Assembly: GCF_900141765.1 (NCBI RefSeq)
Contig: NZ_FSRK01000001.1
Coordinates: forward strand, 496,001-560,000
DNA: 64,000 bases
Direction: 5' to 3'
DNA from: Epilithonimonas zeae
Lineage (GTDB): Bacteria; Bacteroidota; Bacteroidia; Flavobacteriales; Weeksellaceae
Below, in pieces: positions 27,924-36,882 of this stretch. The notes under the pieces were generated by a model. That model worked only from the letters and a program-made list of their open reading frames with translations. It did not search any database and had not been told where the DNA came from. Every line of letters starts with the position of its first letter. Within the stretch, counting starts at the first letter, position 1. Made by a program: the position numbers and the translations under genes.

Positions 27924-29303
27924 ATGACAAAAAAAATAAAACCAAATCTCTCAATGGCTCAGATTATCAATATGAGTATGGGATTTTTGGGAATTCAAAT
28001 GGCTTTTGGTTTACAGAACGGTAATGCCAGCAGAATTTTGGCAAATCTTGGAGCGGACGTTCACGAACTATCTTGGTTTTGGCTGGTTGCGCCTGTTACA
28101 GGATTAATCGTTCAGCCGATTATTGGACATATGGGAGATAACACTTGGAGTCCATTGGGAAGAAGAAAACCATATTTTTTGATTGGTGCAGTGCTGTGTG
28201 CGATTGGATTAGTTTTACTTCCAAACGCTGCTTCTGTGACTAATCTTATCGCTGCAAATGTATTATTACTTGCGGTAATTTTCTTAGCGATGATGGATGC
28301 TTCTATCAATGTTGCAATGGAACCTTTCCGCGCTTTGGTTGGAGATATGCTTCCGAAACATCAGGGAACAATCGGGTTTTCTGTTCAGACAATTTTGATT
28401 GGAATCGGAGCTGTAATCGGTTCTTATCTTCCGGATTGGCTGACCAAATTAGGAATCTCGAATGTTGCTCCAGAGGGATTTGTAGCGGATAACGTAATTT
28501 TCTCTTTTTATGTTGGTGCAGGATTTTTGATTCTGACCATTCTTTACACGATTTTCACAACTAAGGAATATTCTCCGGAAGAATTTGCAGCTTTCGAAGA
28601 TGGGAAAGAAGTTGCAGAACCTTCCAAATTTTCAGATATATTCAAGGATTTTGCGAATATTCCGACTCAGATGAAAAGATTGGGCATTGTTCAGTTCTTC
28701 TCTTGGTTTGCACTATTTACAATGTGGGTTTTCACAACAAGTGCTTTGGCAACGCATCATTTTGGATTATCGCCGGACGATACACATTCGGAAGCGTTTA
28801 ACAATGCTGGAGATCTGACTGGGAAATTATTCGGAATGTATAATCTTTGGGCAATTCCATTTGCTTTTCTATTGACACCAATTGCTAAATTCCTTGGTAA
28901 AAAGCAAACCCACGCTTTGGCTTTGTTCTCAGGAGGTTTGGGATTGATATCGATGTATTTTATAAAAGATACGTCGTTGCTTTGGATTTCGATGATAGGA
29001 TTGGGATTTGCCTGGGCAAGCATTTTAGCAATGCCATATGCAATGTTGATAGAAGTAATTCCACAGAGAAAAATGGGGGTTTATATGGGAATTTTTAATT
29101 TCTTCATTGTAATTCCTCAAATCATTAATGGAATTTTCGGTGGACCAATTGTATCGAACATTTTTGGAAAAATGGCGATTGATTATGTTGTTGTTGGTGG
29201 AGTTTGTATGTTGATCGGTGCTGTCGTAACGATGGTTTTCATTAGATCAGAAGACGAAACTCCAAAAGAAATCGAAGAAGAAATCCAGCAGGTTCATTTT
29301 TAA
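27924..29303 (+). CDS. MFS sugar transporter, MalT/SLC45-like
   Basis: 459 residues with 12 hydrophobic helices. Loop motif GDNTWSPLGRRKPY between helices 2 and 3, an early GIQMAFGLQNGNASRIL and AMMDASINVAMEPFRALVGDM are hallmarks of the glycoside-proton symporters that import maltose or sucrose (SLC45/MalY-like group). It would move maltose or maltodextrins from periplasm to cytoplasm, completing the pathway begun by SusCD, GH13 and GH97. The start follows ATAAAACCTTAAAAATAA, the recurring lead-in of the locus. It overlaps the next start by one base (TAATG). Confidence 0.9.
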   Translation: MTKKIKPNLSMAQIINMSMGFLGIQMAFGLQNGNASRILANLGADVHELSWFWLVAPVTGLIVQPIIGHMGDNTWSPLGRRKPYFLIGAVLCAIGLVLLPNAASVTNLIAANVLLLAVIFLAMMDASINVAMEPFRALVGDMLPKHQGTIGFSVQTILIGIGAVIGSYLPDWLTKLGISNVAPEGFVADNVIFSFYVGAGFLILTILYTIFTTKEYSPEEFAAFEDGKEVAEPSKFSDIFKDFANIPTQMKRLGIVQFFSWFALFTMWVFTTSALATHHFGLSPDDTHSEAFNNAGDLTGKLFGMYNLWAIPFAFLLTPIAKFLGKKQTHALALFSGGLGLISMYFIKDTSLLWISMIGLGFAWASILAMPYAMLIEVIPQRKMGVYMGIFNFFIVIPQIINGIFGGPIVSNIFGKMAIDYVVVGGVCMLIGAVVTMVFIRSEDETPKEIEEEIQQVHF

Positions 29304-29530
29304 TGATGGTTTATAAAAAGATTCTAATATCAAGTATTTTACTGATAATTCTTTCTGTAATAATGTTTATAGTCGGAGTTAGTTTTTTTGCTTATACAGG
29401 AAACCAACTGAATCCGATAATTATTAAATTGGGAGAAATCAGTTTTGCTTTTTGGTTGCCGGCTTTGATTTTAGGAATTATTTTATTTTTTATTTCTATA
29501 ATTTTAGCAGTAATAAAGAAACCGAAATAA
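29303..29530 (+). CDS. Small two-helix membrane protein
   Basis: 75 residues; its ATG overlaps the stop of the sugar transporter (TAATG), so it is translationally coupled. Two membrane helices (about 7-30 and 45-68) are separated by a short polar loop, with a basic C-terminal end. No family recognised. The coupling suggests a small accessory subunit of, or passenger with, the transporter. Confidence 0.6.
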   Translation: MMVYKKILISSILLIILSVIMFIVGVSFFAYTGNQLNPIIIKLGEISFAFWLPALILGIILFFISIILAVIKKPK

Positions 29531-29558
29531 TATTAGAATCTATTTTTCTTATTAATAC

Positions 29559-29582
29559 AAAATCCACCAATCGGTGGATTTT
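29559..29582 (+). terminator. Terminator of the sugar transporter transcript
   Basis: AAAATCCACC (29559-29568), loop AATC, GGTGGATTTT (29573-29582), then T-rich sequence. Confidence 0.88.
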
Positions 29583-29815
29583 TCGTTTTTCTTAAATAGA
29601 ATTTGACAAAAAATTAAAATATAACACCAAAATATAAGATTCAAAGTAAAATTTTAGGCGTCGTAATTTTTTCATCTTTCATAAGTTGAAAACCAATGCC
29701 TTATGTATAGTTTTCTTTTTGATGAATATCGTAAAAATATCTATATTCTATATGTTTTTGATAGATATGAAAAGAATTTTTTGCGAAAAAACCAATGTTT
29801 ATGAAAATTAGTTTC
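29583..29815. other. AT-rich spacer before the ilv promoter
   Basis: No gene seen. It contains one 8-base inverted repeat ATATCTAT (29737-29744) / ATAGATAT (29761-29768), about 50 bases upstream of the ilv -7 box, which could be an operator or chance in AT-rich DNA. Confidence 0.3.
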
Positions 29816-29823
29816 TACATTTG
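29816..29823 (+). promoter_or_regulatory. ilv operon promoter -7 element
   Basis: TACATTTG matches TAnnTTTG exactly and lies 19 bases before the leader-peptide ATG and 184 bases before ilvE, as expected if transcription starts ahead of the attenuator. Confidence 0.65.
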
Positions 29824-29842
29824 TACCGTTCAAAACAAACAG

Positions 29843-29899
29843 ATGAATAACACAATTATTATTCTTGTCATTTCTGTCATTATCGGATTCCGGTGGTGA
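29843..29899 (+). CDS. ilv leader peptide
   Basis: ATG at 29843, 18 codons, TGA at 29897. The peptide is MNNTIIILVISVIIGFRW, with six Ile, two Val and one Leu among 18 residues. Its last codons and stop (GGTGGTGAG) overlap the 5' arm of an antiterminator. The arrangement is that of amino-acid leader peptides: a ribosome that stalls on Ile/Val codons leaves the arm free, while one that reaches the stop covers it. Confidence 0.85.
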   Translation: MNNTIIILVISVIIGFRW

Positions 29900-29966
29900 G
29901 TGATGGCTTGTGATAATTATTGAATTGAAATAATACAGACCATTCTCACCACGAGGATGGTTTTTT
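29893..29966 (+). promoter_or_regulatory. ilv transcription attenuator (antiterminator / terminator)
   Basis: Antiterminator: GTGGTGAG plus ATGG (29893-29906) pairs with CCAT plus CTCACCAC (29940-29952), 12 pairs around a TG/T internal loop. Terminator: ACCATTCTC (29939-29947), loop ACCAC, GAGGATGGT (29953-29961), then five more T. The two hairpins share 29940-29952, so only one can form. A small ATTATT/AATAAT hairpin sits between the antiterminator arms. Confidence 0.85.
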
Positions 29967-30007
29967 ATTTTCCTAAATCTAACAAACAAATATAAAATCA
30001 ATACAAA

Positions 30008-30910
30008 ATGTATTACAATGACGACAGTGTTCTCTTTTTTGATGGGGAATATGTAAAAGCAAAAGAAGCCAAGACCGACTTGTACGGTCAATCGTTACAC
30101 TACGGATATGCTGTTTTCGAAGGAATTAAATCTTACAAAACTGCGAACGGAACCAAGATTTTCAAAGCAGAAGAACATTACGACAGACTAAGAAGGTCTG
30201 CCCAAACGATGATGATGCCTTTCGATTATTCGACCGAAGAAATGGTTGAAGCAACGTACAAATTATTGGAAATTAATAATTTATCAAACGCATACATTCG
30301 CCCGTTGGTCATTTGTTCTCCAAATATGGCTCTGTCAAAAGGACAAAAAAGTTATCTCGTTATCGAGGTTTGGAATTGGGATAATGGTTATATGGCCAAT
30401 CAAATGCGAATTATGACGTCATCATTTGAACGTCCAAATCCAAAAGCTTTCAAGGTTGAAGCAAAAGTAAGCGGTCATTATGTGAACTCAATTTTGGCTT
30501 GTCAGGAAGCAAAAGACAAAGGTTTTGATGAAGCTTTGGTTCTTGACGCTGACGGAAATGTGGCAGAAAGTTCCGGCGCCAATATCTTCTTCGAGAAAGA
30601 CGGAAAACTTTTCACACCTGCAAAAGGAAGTATTCTTCCAGGAATCACAAGAGCAACAGTTTTCGAAATCTGCAACCAACTGGGAATTCCTTACGAGGAA
30701 AAATTCTTTAAACCGGAAGAAATGAAAGGCGCAGACGCTGGTTTTTTCTGCGGAACAGCGGCCGAAATCGTAGCATTAGGTTCGCTTGATGACGTTCCTT
30801 TCAAACTGAATTGGGAAGAGAGTTTAGCATCAAAAATTCAAACAGCTTACCGTCATTTGGTGTTAGAAGAAGATTATTCATACTTGAAATCAAACTTGCA
30901 ATATGTGTAA
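30008..30910 (+). CDS. ilvE: Branched-chain amino acid aminotransferase
   Basis: 300 residues. PLP-dependent fold type IV enzyme; last step of valine, leucine and isoleucine synthesis. The start region [30 protein letters not shown] and YIRPLV are typical, the PLP-binding Lys is Lys153 in [12 protein letters not shown], and [14 protein letters not shown] with SILPGITR complete the cofactor site. First structural gene of the operon, about 40 bases after the attenuator; its end overlaps the ilvD start by 8 bases. Confidence 0.95.
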   Translation: MYYNDDSVLFFDGEYVKAKEAKTDLYGQSLHYGYAVFEGIKSYKTANGTKIFKAEEHYDRLRRSAQTMMMPFDYSTEEMVEATYKLLEINNLSNAYIRPLVICSPNMALSKGQKSYLVIEVWNWDNGYMANQMRIMTSSFERPNPKAFKVEAKVSGHYVNSILACQEAKDKGFDEALVLDADGNVAESSGANIFFEKDGKLFTPAKGSILPGITRATVFEICNQLGIPYEEKFFKPEEMKGADAGFFCGTAAEIVALGSLDDVPFKLNWEESLASKIQTAYRHLVLEEDYSYLKSNLQYV

Positions 30911-32588
30911 CGTAGAACTGAACAAATATTCCAAAACCCTCACAAAAGACCCGACACAACCTGCAACTCAGGCAATGTTTTACGGAATCGGTTTTGAAGA
31001 AGAGGATTTCGACAAAGCGCAAATTGGAATCGCAAGTATGGGCTACGATGGCAACACTTGTAATATGCACCTTAATGGTTTGGCGGAGATTGTAAAAAAA
31101 GGAGTCAAAGAACAAAACTTAGTAGGATTGATGTTCCACACTATCGGTATCAGCGACGGAATGACCAATGGAACAGACGGAATGCGTTATTCGCTGGTAA
31201 GTCGCGACATTATTGCAGATTCCATCGAAGCCGTTTGTGCAGGACAATATTACGATGGATTAATTACCGTTCCGGGTTGCGACAAAAATATGCCGGGTTC
31301 TTTGATGGCAATGGCTCGTCTCGACCGTCCTTCGATAATGGTTTATGGCGGAAGTATTGCGCCCGGACATTACAAAGGTCAGGATTTGAACATCGTTTCT
31401 GCTTTCGAAGCTTTGGGAAATAAAATCGCAGGGAAAATTTCTGACGAAGATTTCAAAGGTGTGATAAAAAATTCCTGTCCAAGCGCCGGAGCGTGTGGCG
31501 GAATGTACACAGCAAACACAATGGCTTCCGCAATCGAAGCGCTCGGAATGAGTTTGCCGTATTCGTCATCTTATCCGGCTTTAAGCAAAGAGAAAAATGA
31601 AGAATGCAAATTCGCCGGTCATTACGTGAAAATCCTTTTGGAAAAAGACATCAAACCATCCGATATAATGACGCCAAAAGCTTTCGAAAATGCATTGAGG
31701 TTAATTATGATTTTAGGTGGAAGTACCAATGCGGTTCTGCATTTTATTGCGATTGCAAAATCTATCGGATACGATTTGACTTTAGATGATTTCCAAAAAA
31801 TAAGTGACGAAACACCATTTTTGGCTGACCTTAAACCAAGCGGGAAATACCTGATGGAAGACCTTCATAACGTTGGCGGTGTTCCTGCGGTGATGAAATA
31901 TCTGTTGGATTTAGGCTTACTTCACGGCGATTGCTTGACAGTAACAGGAAAAACGATTTCCGAAAATCTGGAGCACGTCACATCAATTATCGACAGAGAA
32001 CAAAATATCATTCACGATATCAAAGACCCAATCAAACCAACCGGACATATCAGAATTTTGTACGGAAATCTTGCCGAGAAAGGTTCTGTTGCGAAAATCA
32101 CAGGCAAAGAAGGCGATTATTTCAAAGGAAGAGCAATCGTTTTTGACGGCGAAAAAGAATTCATCAAAGGAATTGAAGATAAAAAAATTCAGGAAGGAAA
32201 TGTGGTTGTAATCAAAAATGAAGGTCCAAAAGGCGCACCCGGAATGCCGGAAATGTTAAAGCCAACTTCCGCTTTAATGGGGTCAGGCTTAGGTAAAAAT
32301 GTAGCATTGATTACAGACGGAAGATTTTCTGGAGGAACACACGGTTTCGTGGTTGGTCACATTACACCCGAAGCTTTTTCCGGAGGTTTGATTGGTTTAA
32401 TAAAAGACGGTGATATGATTGAATTGGATGCAGAGAAAAATACCATTAATGCACTTCTCTCGGACGAAGAAATCGCTAAAAGAAAAGCTGAGTTCCAACA
32501 ACCGGAATACAAAGTGAAACGTGGCGTACTGTACAAATACGCCAAGTCTGTAGCCGATGCATCACAAGGTTGTGTAACTGATTTATAA
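30903..32588 (+). CDS. ilvD: Dihydroxy-acid dehydratase
   Basis: 561 residues. It dehydrates dihydroxy-isovalerate and dihydroxy-methylvalerate to the keto acids. Iron-sulphur ligands are seen in [20 protein letters not shown] and [17 protein letters not shown]; other conserved blocks are [13 protein letters not shown] and [23 protein letters not shown]. Length is normal. The ATG at 30903 lies inside the last codons of ilvE, indicating translational coupling. Confidence 0.96.
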   Translation: MCNVELNKYSKTLTKDPTQPATQAMFYGIGFEEEDFDKAQIGIASMGYDGNTCNMHLNGLAEIVKKGVKEQNLVGLMFHTIGISDGMTNGTDGMRYSLVSRDIIADSIEAVCAGQYYDGLITVPGCDKNMPGSLMAMARLDRPSIMVYGGSIAPGHYKGQDLNIVSAFEALGNKIAGKISDEDFKGVIKNSCPSAGACGGMYTANTMASAIEALGMSLPYSSSYPALSKEKNEECKFAGHYVKILLEKDIKPSDIMTPKAFENALRLIMILGGSTNAVLHFIAIAKSIGYDLTLDDFQKISDETPFLADLKPSGKYLMEDLHNVGGVPAVMKYLLDLGLLHGDCLTVTGKTISENLEHVTSIIDREQNIIHDIKDPIKPTGHIRILYGNLAEKGSVAKITGKEGDYFKGRAIVFDGEKEFIKGIEDKKIQEGNVVVIKNEGPKGAPGMPEMLKPTSALMGSGLGKNVALITDGRFSGGTHGFVVGHITPEAFSGGLIGLIKDGDMIELDAEKNTINALLSDEEIAKRKAEFQQPEYKVKRGVLYKYAKSVADASQGCVTDL

Positions 32589-32598
32589 ATCAATAAGA

Positions 32599-32649
32599 AC
32601 GGACTTTAGCCCGTTTTCTTCAGCAAAAATTATTGGGCTTTAGCCAAAA
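32599..32649 (+). repeat. Paired 'GGACTTTAGCC' hairpins between ilvD and ilvB
   Basis: AACGGACTTTAGCCCGTT and TTGGGCTTTAGCCAAAA stand in tandem; each can fold back on itself. They occupy most of the 76-base gap. Possibly a processing or partial termination site. Confidence 0.45.
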
Positions 32650-32664
32650 TTTAAAACATTTAGT

Positions 32665-34407
32665 ATGAGTAATACCATTTCACAAATAGAAAATACAAAA
32701 TTAGAACAGCGGAAAACCATAGAAATATCTGGTTCCAAAGCCGTTTTAGAAGCATTGCTAGCAGAAAATGTACAAACAGTTTTCGGTTATCCGGGTGGCG
32801 CAATTATGCCAATCTACGATGCTTTATATGACTATTCCGAAAAACTGAAACATATTTTGGTTCGTCACGAGCAAGGCGCAATTCACGCAGCTCAGGGATT
32901 CGCTAGAAGCTCCGGAAAAACAGGCGTTGTATTTGCAACAAGTGGTCCGGGCGCTACCAATTTAGTAACAGGTTTGGCTGATGCTATGATAGATAGCAAT
33001 CCGATTGTCTGTATTACAGGTCAGGTTTTTGCCTCACTTTTAGGAACTGATGCTTTTCAGGAAACGGACGTCATTAACATCACAACGCCAGTCACAAAAT
33101 GGAATTATCAGGTGACTGATGCTACTGAAATTCCGGAAGCGATTGCCAAAGCATTTCACATCGCAAGCACAGGTCGTCCCGGACCGGTTTTGATTGATAT
33201 TACTAAAAATGCTCAAATACAATTATTCGAATATTTGGGTTATAAAAAATGTAATCATATTAGAAGTTATCGTCCCGAACCGGAAATCAGACCCGAATAT
33301 ATTGAGCAAGCGGCGGAACTAATTAATCAAGCAAAAAAACCATTTGTTGTTTTCGGACAAGGTGTGATTTTAGGGAAAGCGGAAGAAGAATTTAAAGCGT
33401 TTATTGAAAAGGCAAATATTCCCGCAGCAGCAACTGTAATGGGATTGAGTGCTCTTCCAACCAATCATAAATTACACGTAGGAATGTTAGGAATGCACGG
33501 CAATTATGCACCAAACGTAATGACCAACGAATGTGATGTTCTGATTGCCGTCGGTATGCGTTTCGATGACCGAGTTACGGGACGGTTAGACAAATATGCG
33601 AAACAAGCAAAGATTATCCACCTGGATATTGACCCAGCCGAAATCGATAAAAATGTGAAAACCACAGTGCCGGTTTGGGGAAATTGCAAAAAGACTTTAC
33701 CAATGTTAACTGCGCTTCTTAACGAAAGTGACCATTCAGCTTGGTTAAATGAATTTCGAGAACTGGAAAAAGAAGAAATCAAAGAAGTTATTCAGGAAGA
33801 ACTCAATCCCACATCTGAAGTTTTGACTATGGGAGAGGTCATCAAAGTTCTGAATGATTTGACTAATGGCGACGCCATCATTGCAACAGACGTTGGTCAA
33901 CACCAAATGGTCACTTGCCGATATGCGAAATTCAATAATTCAAAATCCAGCGTAACATCGGGCGGTTTGGGAACAATGGGATTTGGTTTGCCGGCAGCCA
34001 TTGGAGCTTGGTATGGTGCACCTGAAAAAACGGTTGTTGCCATTATCGGAGACGGCGGATTCCAAATGACGTTGCAGGAATTGGGAACCATTATGCAGTT
34101 TGGAGCCAAGGTCAAAATTATGATTCTAAACAACGAATTCCTTGGAATGGTAAGACAGTGGCAGCAATTGTTCAACGAAAGACGCTATTCTTTCGTGAAT
34201 ATTACAAGCCCGGATTTCGTTGCAGTTGCCAAAGCTTATTACATCGATGGACAAAGGATTTCTGAAAGAGAAAATTTAAAACCTGCTTTGGAAACAATGC
34301 TAAATCACGACGGCGCCTATCTTTTGGAAGTAATGGTTGGAAAAGAAAATAACGTTTTTCCAATGGTAGCACAAGGAACTTCGGTTTCAGAAATCAGACT
34401 TAAATAA
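32665..34407 (+). CDS. ilvB: Acetolactate synthase large subunit
   Basis: 580 residues. It condenses pyruvate with pyruvate or 2-ketobutyrate. TPP site: VRHEQGAIHAAQG with the catalytic Glu, and the GDGGFQMTLQEL...ILNN motif near residue 470. FAD/central domain: KPFVVFGQGVILG. The C-terminal FLGMVRQWQQLF block is typical of AHAS. Seven bases separate it from the regulatory subunit gene. Confidence 0.96.
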   Translation: MSNTISQIENTKLEQRKTIEISGSKAVLEALLAENVQTVFGYPGGAIMPIYDALYDYSEKLKHILVRHEQGAIHAAQGFARSSGKTGVVFATSGPGATNLVTGLADAMIDSNPIVCITGQVFASLLGTDAFQETDVINITTPVTKWNYQVTDATEIPEAIAKAFHIASTGRPGPVLIDITKNAQIQLFEYLGYKKCNHIRSYRPEPEIRPEYIEQAAELINQAKKPFVVFGQGVILGKAEEEFKAFIEKANIPAAATVMGLSALPTNHKLHVGMLGMHGNYAPNVMTNECDVLIAVGMRFDDRVTGRLDKYAKQAKIIHLDIDPAEIDKNVKTTVPVWGNCKKTLPMLTALLNESDHSAWLNEFRELEKEEIKEVIQEELNPTSEVLTMGEVIKVLNDLTNGDAIIATDVGQHQMVTCRYAKFNNSKSSVTSGGLGTMGFGLPAAIGAWYGAPEKTVVAIIGDGGFQMTLQELGTIMQFGAKVKIMILNNEFLGMVRQWQQLFNERRYSFVNITSPDFVAVAKAYYIDGQRISERENLKPALETMLNHDGAYLLEVMVGKENNVFPMVAQGTSVSEIRLK

Positions 34408-34414
34408 AATACAA

Positions 34415-35005
34415 ATGGAAAAACAAGAATTTACCATCACATTATACACCGAAAATTCTGTTGGATTAATCGGCAGAATTTCAGGGATATTTTCACGAAG
34501 AAAAATCAATATTGAGAGTTTGAATACATCTCCTTCGGAAGTGGAAGGCATTCATAGATTTACAATTCTCATTAATGAAACTAAAGAAGTCGTAAGAAAA
34601 CTTTGTCGACAGCTCGAGAAGCAGATTGACATTATGAAGGCTTATTTCAATACAGATGATGAGATTGTCTGGCAAGAGCAGGCACTTTACAAAGTCCCCG
34701 CAAATGTGATTACAGAGAAAGTTTATGTAGAAAGATTGCTTCGTCAGTACGGCGCATCCACAGTTGTGATTCGTCAGGATTATATCGTTTTCGAAACCGC
34801 TGGTCATCGTGAAGAAATTGACCGATTAACGGAAGAACTCAACAAATATGGTCTCATAGAATTTGTACGAGGTGCAAGAATCGCCATCATCAAAAACAGC
34901 AGAGGAATCCACGACAAAGTCCTCGAGTTCGAAAGGAGAGAACCTTCTCCTGAACTTATAGAGAATGAATATCTCGACAAACGAGACGACGTTTTCACAA
35001 TGTAA
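34415..35005 (+). CDS. ilvN: Acetolactate synthase small (regulatory) subunit
   Basis: 196 residues. An N-terminal ACT domain (TLYTENSVGLIGRISGIFSRRKINIESL) that binds valine for feedback control is followed by the AHAS small-subunit C-terminal domain (VYVERLLRQYGASTVVIRQDY; LIEFVRGARIAIIKN). Cotranscribed directly behind the large subunit. Slightly longer than short IlvH forms because of an acidic tail. Confidence 0.94.
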   Translation: MEKQEFTITLYTENSVGLIGRISGIFSRRKINIESLNTSPSEVEGIHRFTILINETKEVVRKLCRQLEKQIDIMKAYFNTDDEIVWQEQALYKVPANVITEKVYVERLLRQYGASTVVIRQDYIVFETAGHREEIDRLTEELNKYGLIEFVRGARIAIIKNSRGIHDKVLEFERREPSPELIENEYLDKRDDVFTM

Positions 35006-35100
35006 AAAGTCCCAACGGACGATTTATTAAAAGATAGGATGTAATGCTATCAAAGCACATTATTACGATATAAAAATTAAACAAAATCAAGACAAAATAA

Positions 35101-36582
35101 ATGGCAAATTATTTCAATACCTTATCACTCAGAGACCAGTTGTACCAGTTAGGACAGGCAGATTTTATGGACAGTTCAGAGTTTTCTGATGGTGTTTCCG
35201 CTTTGAAAGGGAAAAAAATTGTGGTTGTAGGATGTGGCGCTCAAGGTCTGAATCAAGGTTTGAATCTAAGAGACAGCGGACTGGATGTTTCCTATGCTTT
35301 GCGTCAAGAAGCAATCGACCAAAAGAGAGATTCCTGGAAAAATGCAACCGACAATAATTTCAAAGTAGGCACTTATGAAGAACTGATTCCAACTGCGGAT
35401 TTGGTTATCAATTTAACACCCGACAAACAGCATACTTCAGTAATCAATGCCGTTCAACCTTTGATGAAACAGGGCGCAACTTTGTCCTATTCTCACGGGT
35501 TCAATATCGTGGAAGAAGGAATGCAAATTCGTAAAGATATCACGGTAATTATGGTTGCTCCAAAGTGTCCGGGTTCCGAAGTTCGCGCCGAATATCTGCG
35601 TGGTTTTGGTGTTCCAACTTTGATTGCCGTTCACCCAGAAAATGACCCTCAAGGAAAAGGTTGGGCAGAAGCAAAAGCTTATTGCGTAGGAACTGGCGGT
35701 CACAAAGCCGGCGTTTTGAAATCCTCTTTCGTAGCAGAAGTGAAGTCCGATTTGATGGGCGAGCAGACCATTTTATGTGGACTTTTGCAAACGGGTTCAA
35801 TCCTTTCTTTCGACAAAATGGTGGAGAAAGGAATCGATGCAGGTTACGCTTCCAAATTGGTTCAGTACGGTGTTGAAGTTATCACAGAAGCTTTGAAACA
35901 CGGCGGCGTGAGCGGAATGTTAGACAGACTTTCCAATCCTGCAAAGCTTAAAGCTTTTGAATTGTCAGAAGAATTGAAAGACATTATGCGTCCACTTTTC
36001 CAAAAACATCAAGACGATATCATCTCTGGCGAATTTTCCAAAACAATGATGGAAGATTGGGCAAACGGCGATAAAAACCTTTTGAAATGGCGAGCGGAAA
36101 CAGGAGAAACTGCTTTCGAAAAAACACCTGCTGGAGATGTGAAAATAGATGAACAGGACTATTTTGACAATTATCTTTTGATGTTGGCCTTCATCCGAGC
36201 GGGTGTTGAACTGGCTTTCGAAACAATGATTGAAGCCGGAATCAAACCGGAATCCGCTTATTACGAATCACTTCACGAAACCCCTTTGATTGCCAATACC
36301 ATAGCCAGAAAAAAATTGTTCGAAATGAACCGTGTGATTTCCGACACCGCAGAATACGGATGTTACCTTTTCGACCAGGCTTGCAAACCTTTGCTGGCGG
36401 ATTTTATGAAATCAGTCGATACAAATTTGGTAGGTAAAAACTATAACGAAGGCAAAAAAGCTTCGGTTGACAACGCCCAATTGGTTCACGTGAACGATAT
36501 TTTGAGAAATCATCCCGTAGAAATTGTTGGCAGAAAATTGCGTCAGGCAATGACCGCGATGAAGTCTATTAAAACAGTTTAA
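35101..36582 (+). CDS. ilvC: Ketol-acid reductoisomerase, class II (long form)
   Basis: 493 residues, matching the long E. coli-type enzyme rather than the 330-residue class I form common in bacteria. Rossmann motif [23 protein letters not shown] with downstream basic residues for NADPH, then two consecutive knotted helical domains containing the metal-binding Asp/Glu residues ([45 protein letters not shown]). It isomerises and reduces acetohydroxy acids. Followed by two intergenic repeats, so readthrough to ilvA is not certain. Confidence 0.95.
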   Translation: MANYFNTLSLRDQLYQLGQADFMDSSEFSDGVSALKGKKIVVVGCGAQGLNQGLNLRDSGLDVSYALRQEAIDQKRDSWKNATDNNFKVGTYEELIPTADLVINLTPDKQHTSVINAVQPLMKQGATLSYSHGFNIVEEGMQIRKDITVIMVAPKCPGSEVRAEYLRGFGVPTLIAVHPENDPQGKGWAEAKAYCVGTGGHKAGVLKSSFVAEVKSDLMGEQTILCGLLQTGSILSFDKMVEKGIDAGYASKLVQYGVEVITEALKHGGVSGMLDRLSNPAKLKAFELSEELKDIMRPLFQKHQDDIISGEFSKTMMEDWANGDKNLLKWRAETGETAFEKTPAGDVKIDEQDYFDNYLLMLAFIRAGVELAFETMIEAGIKPESAYYESLHETPLIANTIARKKLFEMNRVISDTAEYGCYLFDQACKPLLADFMKSVDTNLVGKNYNEGKKASVDNAQLVHVNDILRNHPVEIVGRKLRQAMTAMKSIKTV

Positions 36583-36595
36583 AATAATTATTTGG

Positions 36596-36675
36596 GCAAC
36601 TTAATCCGCCTTCCGCTCCCAATTTTTTCACTCCACTACGTTGCGTAAAAAGAATTTCCGCTCAAGTCGGGTTGC
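36596..36675 (+). repeat. Dispersed structured element, divergent copy F
   Basis: The foot is GCAAC (36596-36600), bulge TTAAT, CCG (36606-36608), opposite CGG and GTTGC (36668-36675). The bulge is unchanged while the stem differs from copies A-E at both arms. The apical AATTTTTT...AAAAAGAATT region still pairs. It follows the ilvC stop by 13 bases. Confidence 0.65.
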
Positions 36676-36706
36676 AGATTCAGTGTAAAAGAAAAGTTGT
36701 CCAAAA

Positions 36707-36785
36707 TTCAAATTTTGTCATTCCATAGAAAACCTGACGAAGTGGTTTATAACTGCTAAGATTCCTACGGAATGACAAATTGAAT
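36707..36785. repeat. Inverted repeat ending in TTGTCATTCC / GGAATGACAA
   Basis: ATTCAAATTTTGTCATTCC at the left is complementary to GGAATGACAAATTGAAT at the right, with about 40 bases between. It adjoins copy F of the structured element. The rest of the gap to 36882 is 'CTTTGCGAAACTT' type repeat text with no gene. Confidence 0.6.
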
Positions 36786-36882
36786 GTTTATTCTTTGCTA
36801 AGCGAAGCGACTTTGCGAAACTTAAAATATTTTTAATAAGATTATAAAACCTTTACACCCTTTGCGTTTAGAAAATAAAATA

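Noticed and set aside
36862-36882. TTG start of the ABC gene
   Set aside because: It falls in repeat text; the ATG at 36883 precedes the first conserved strand.
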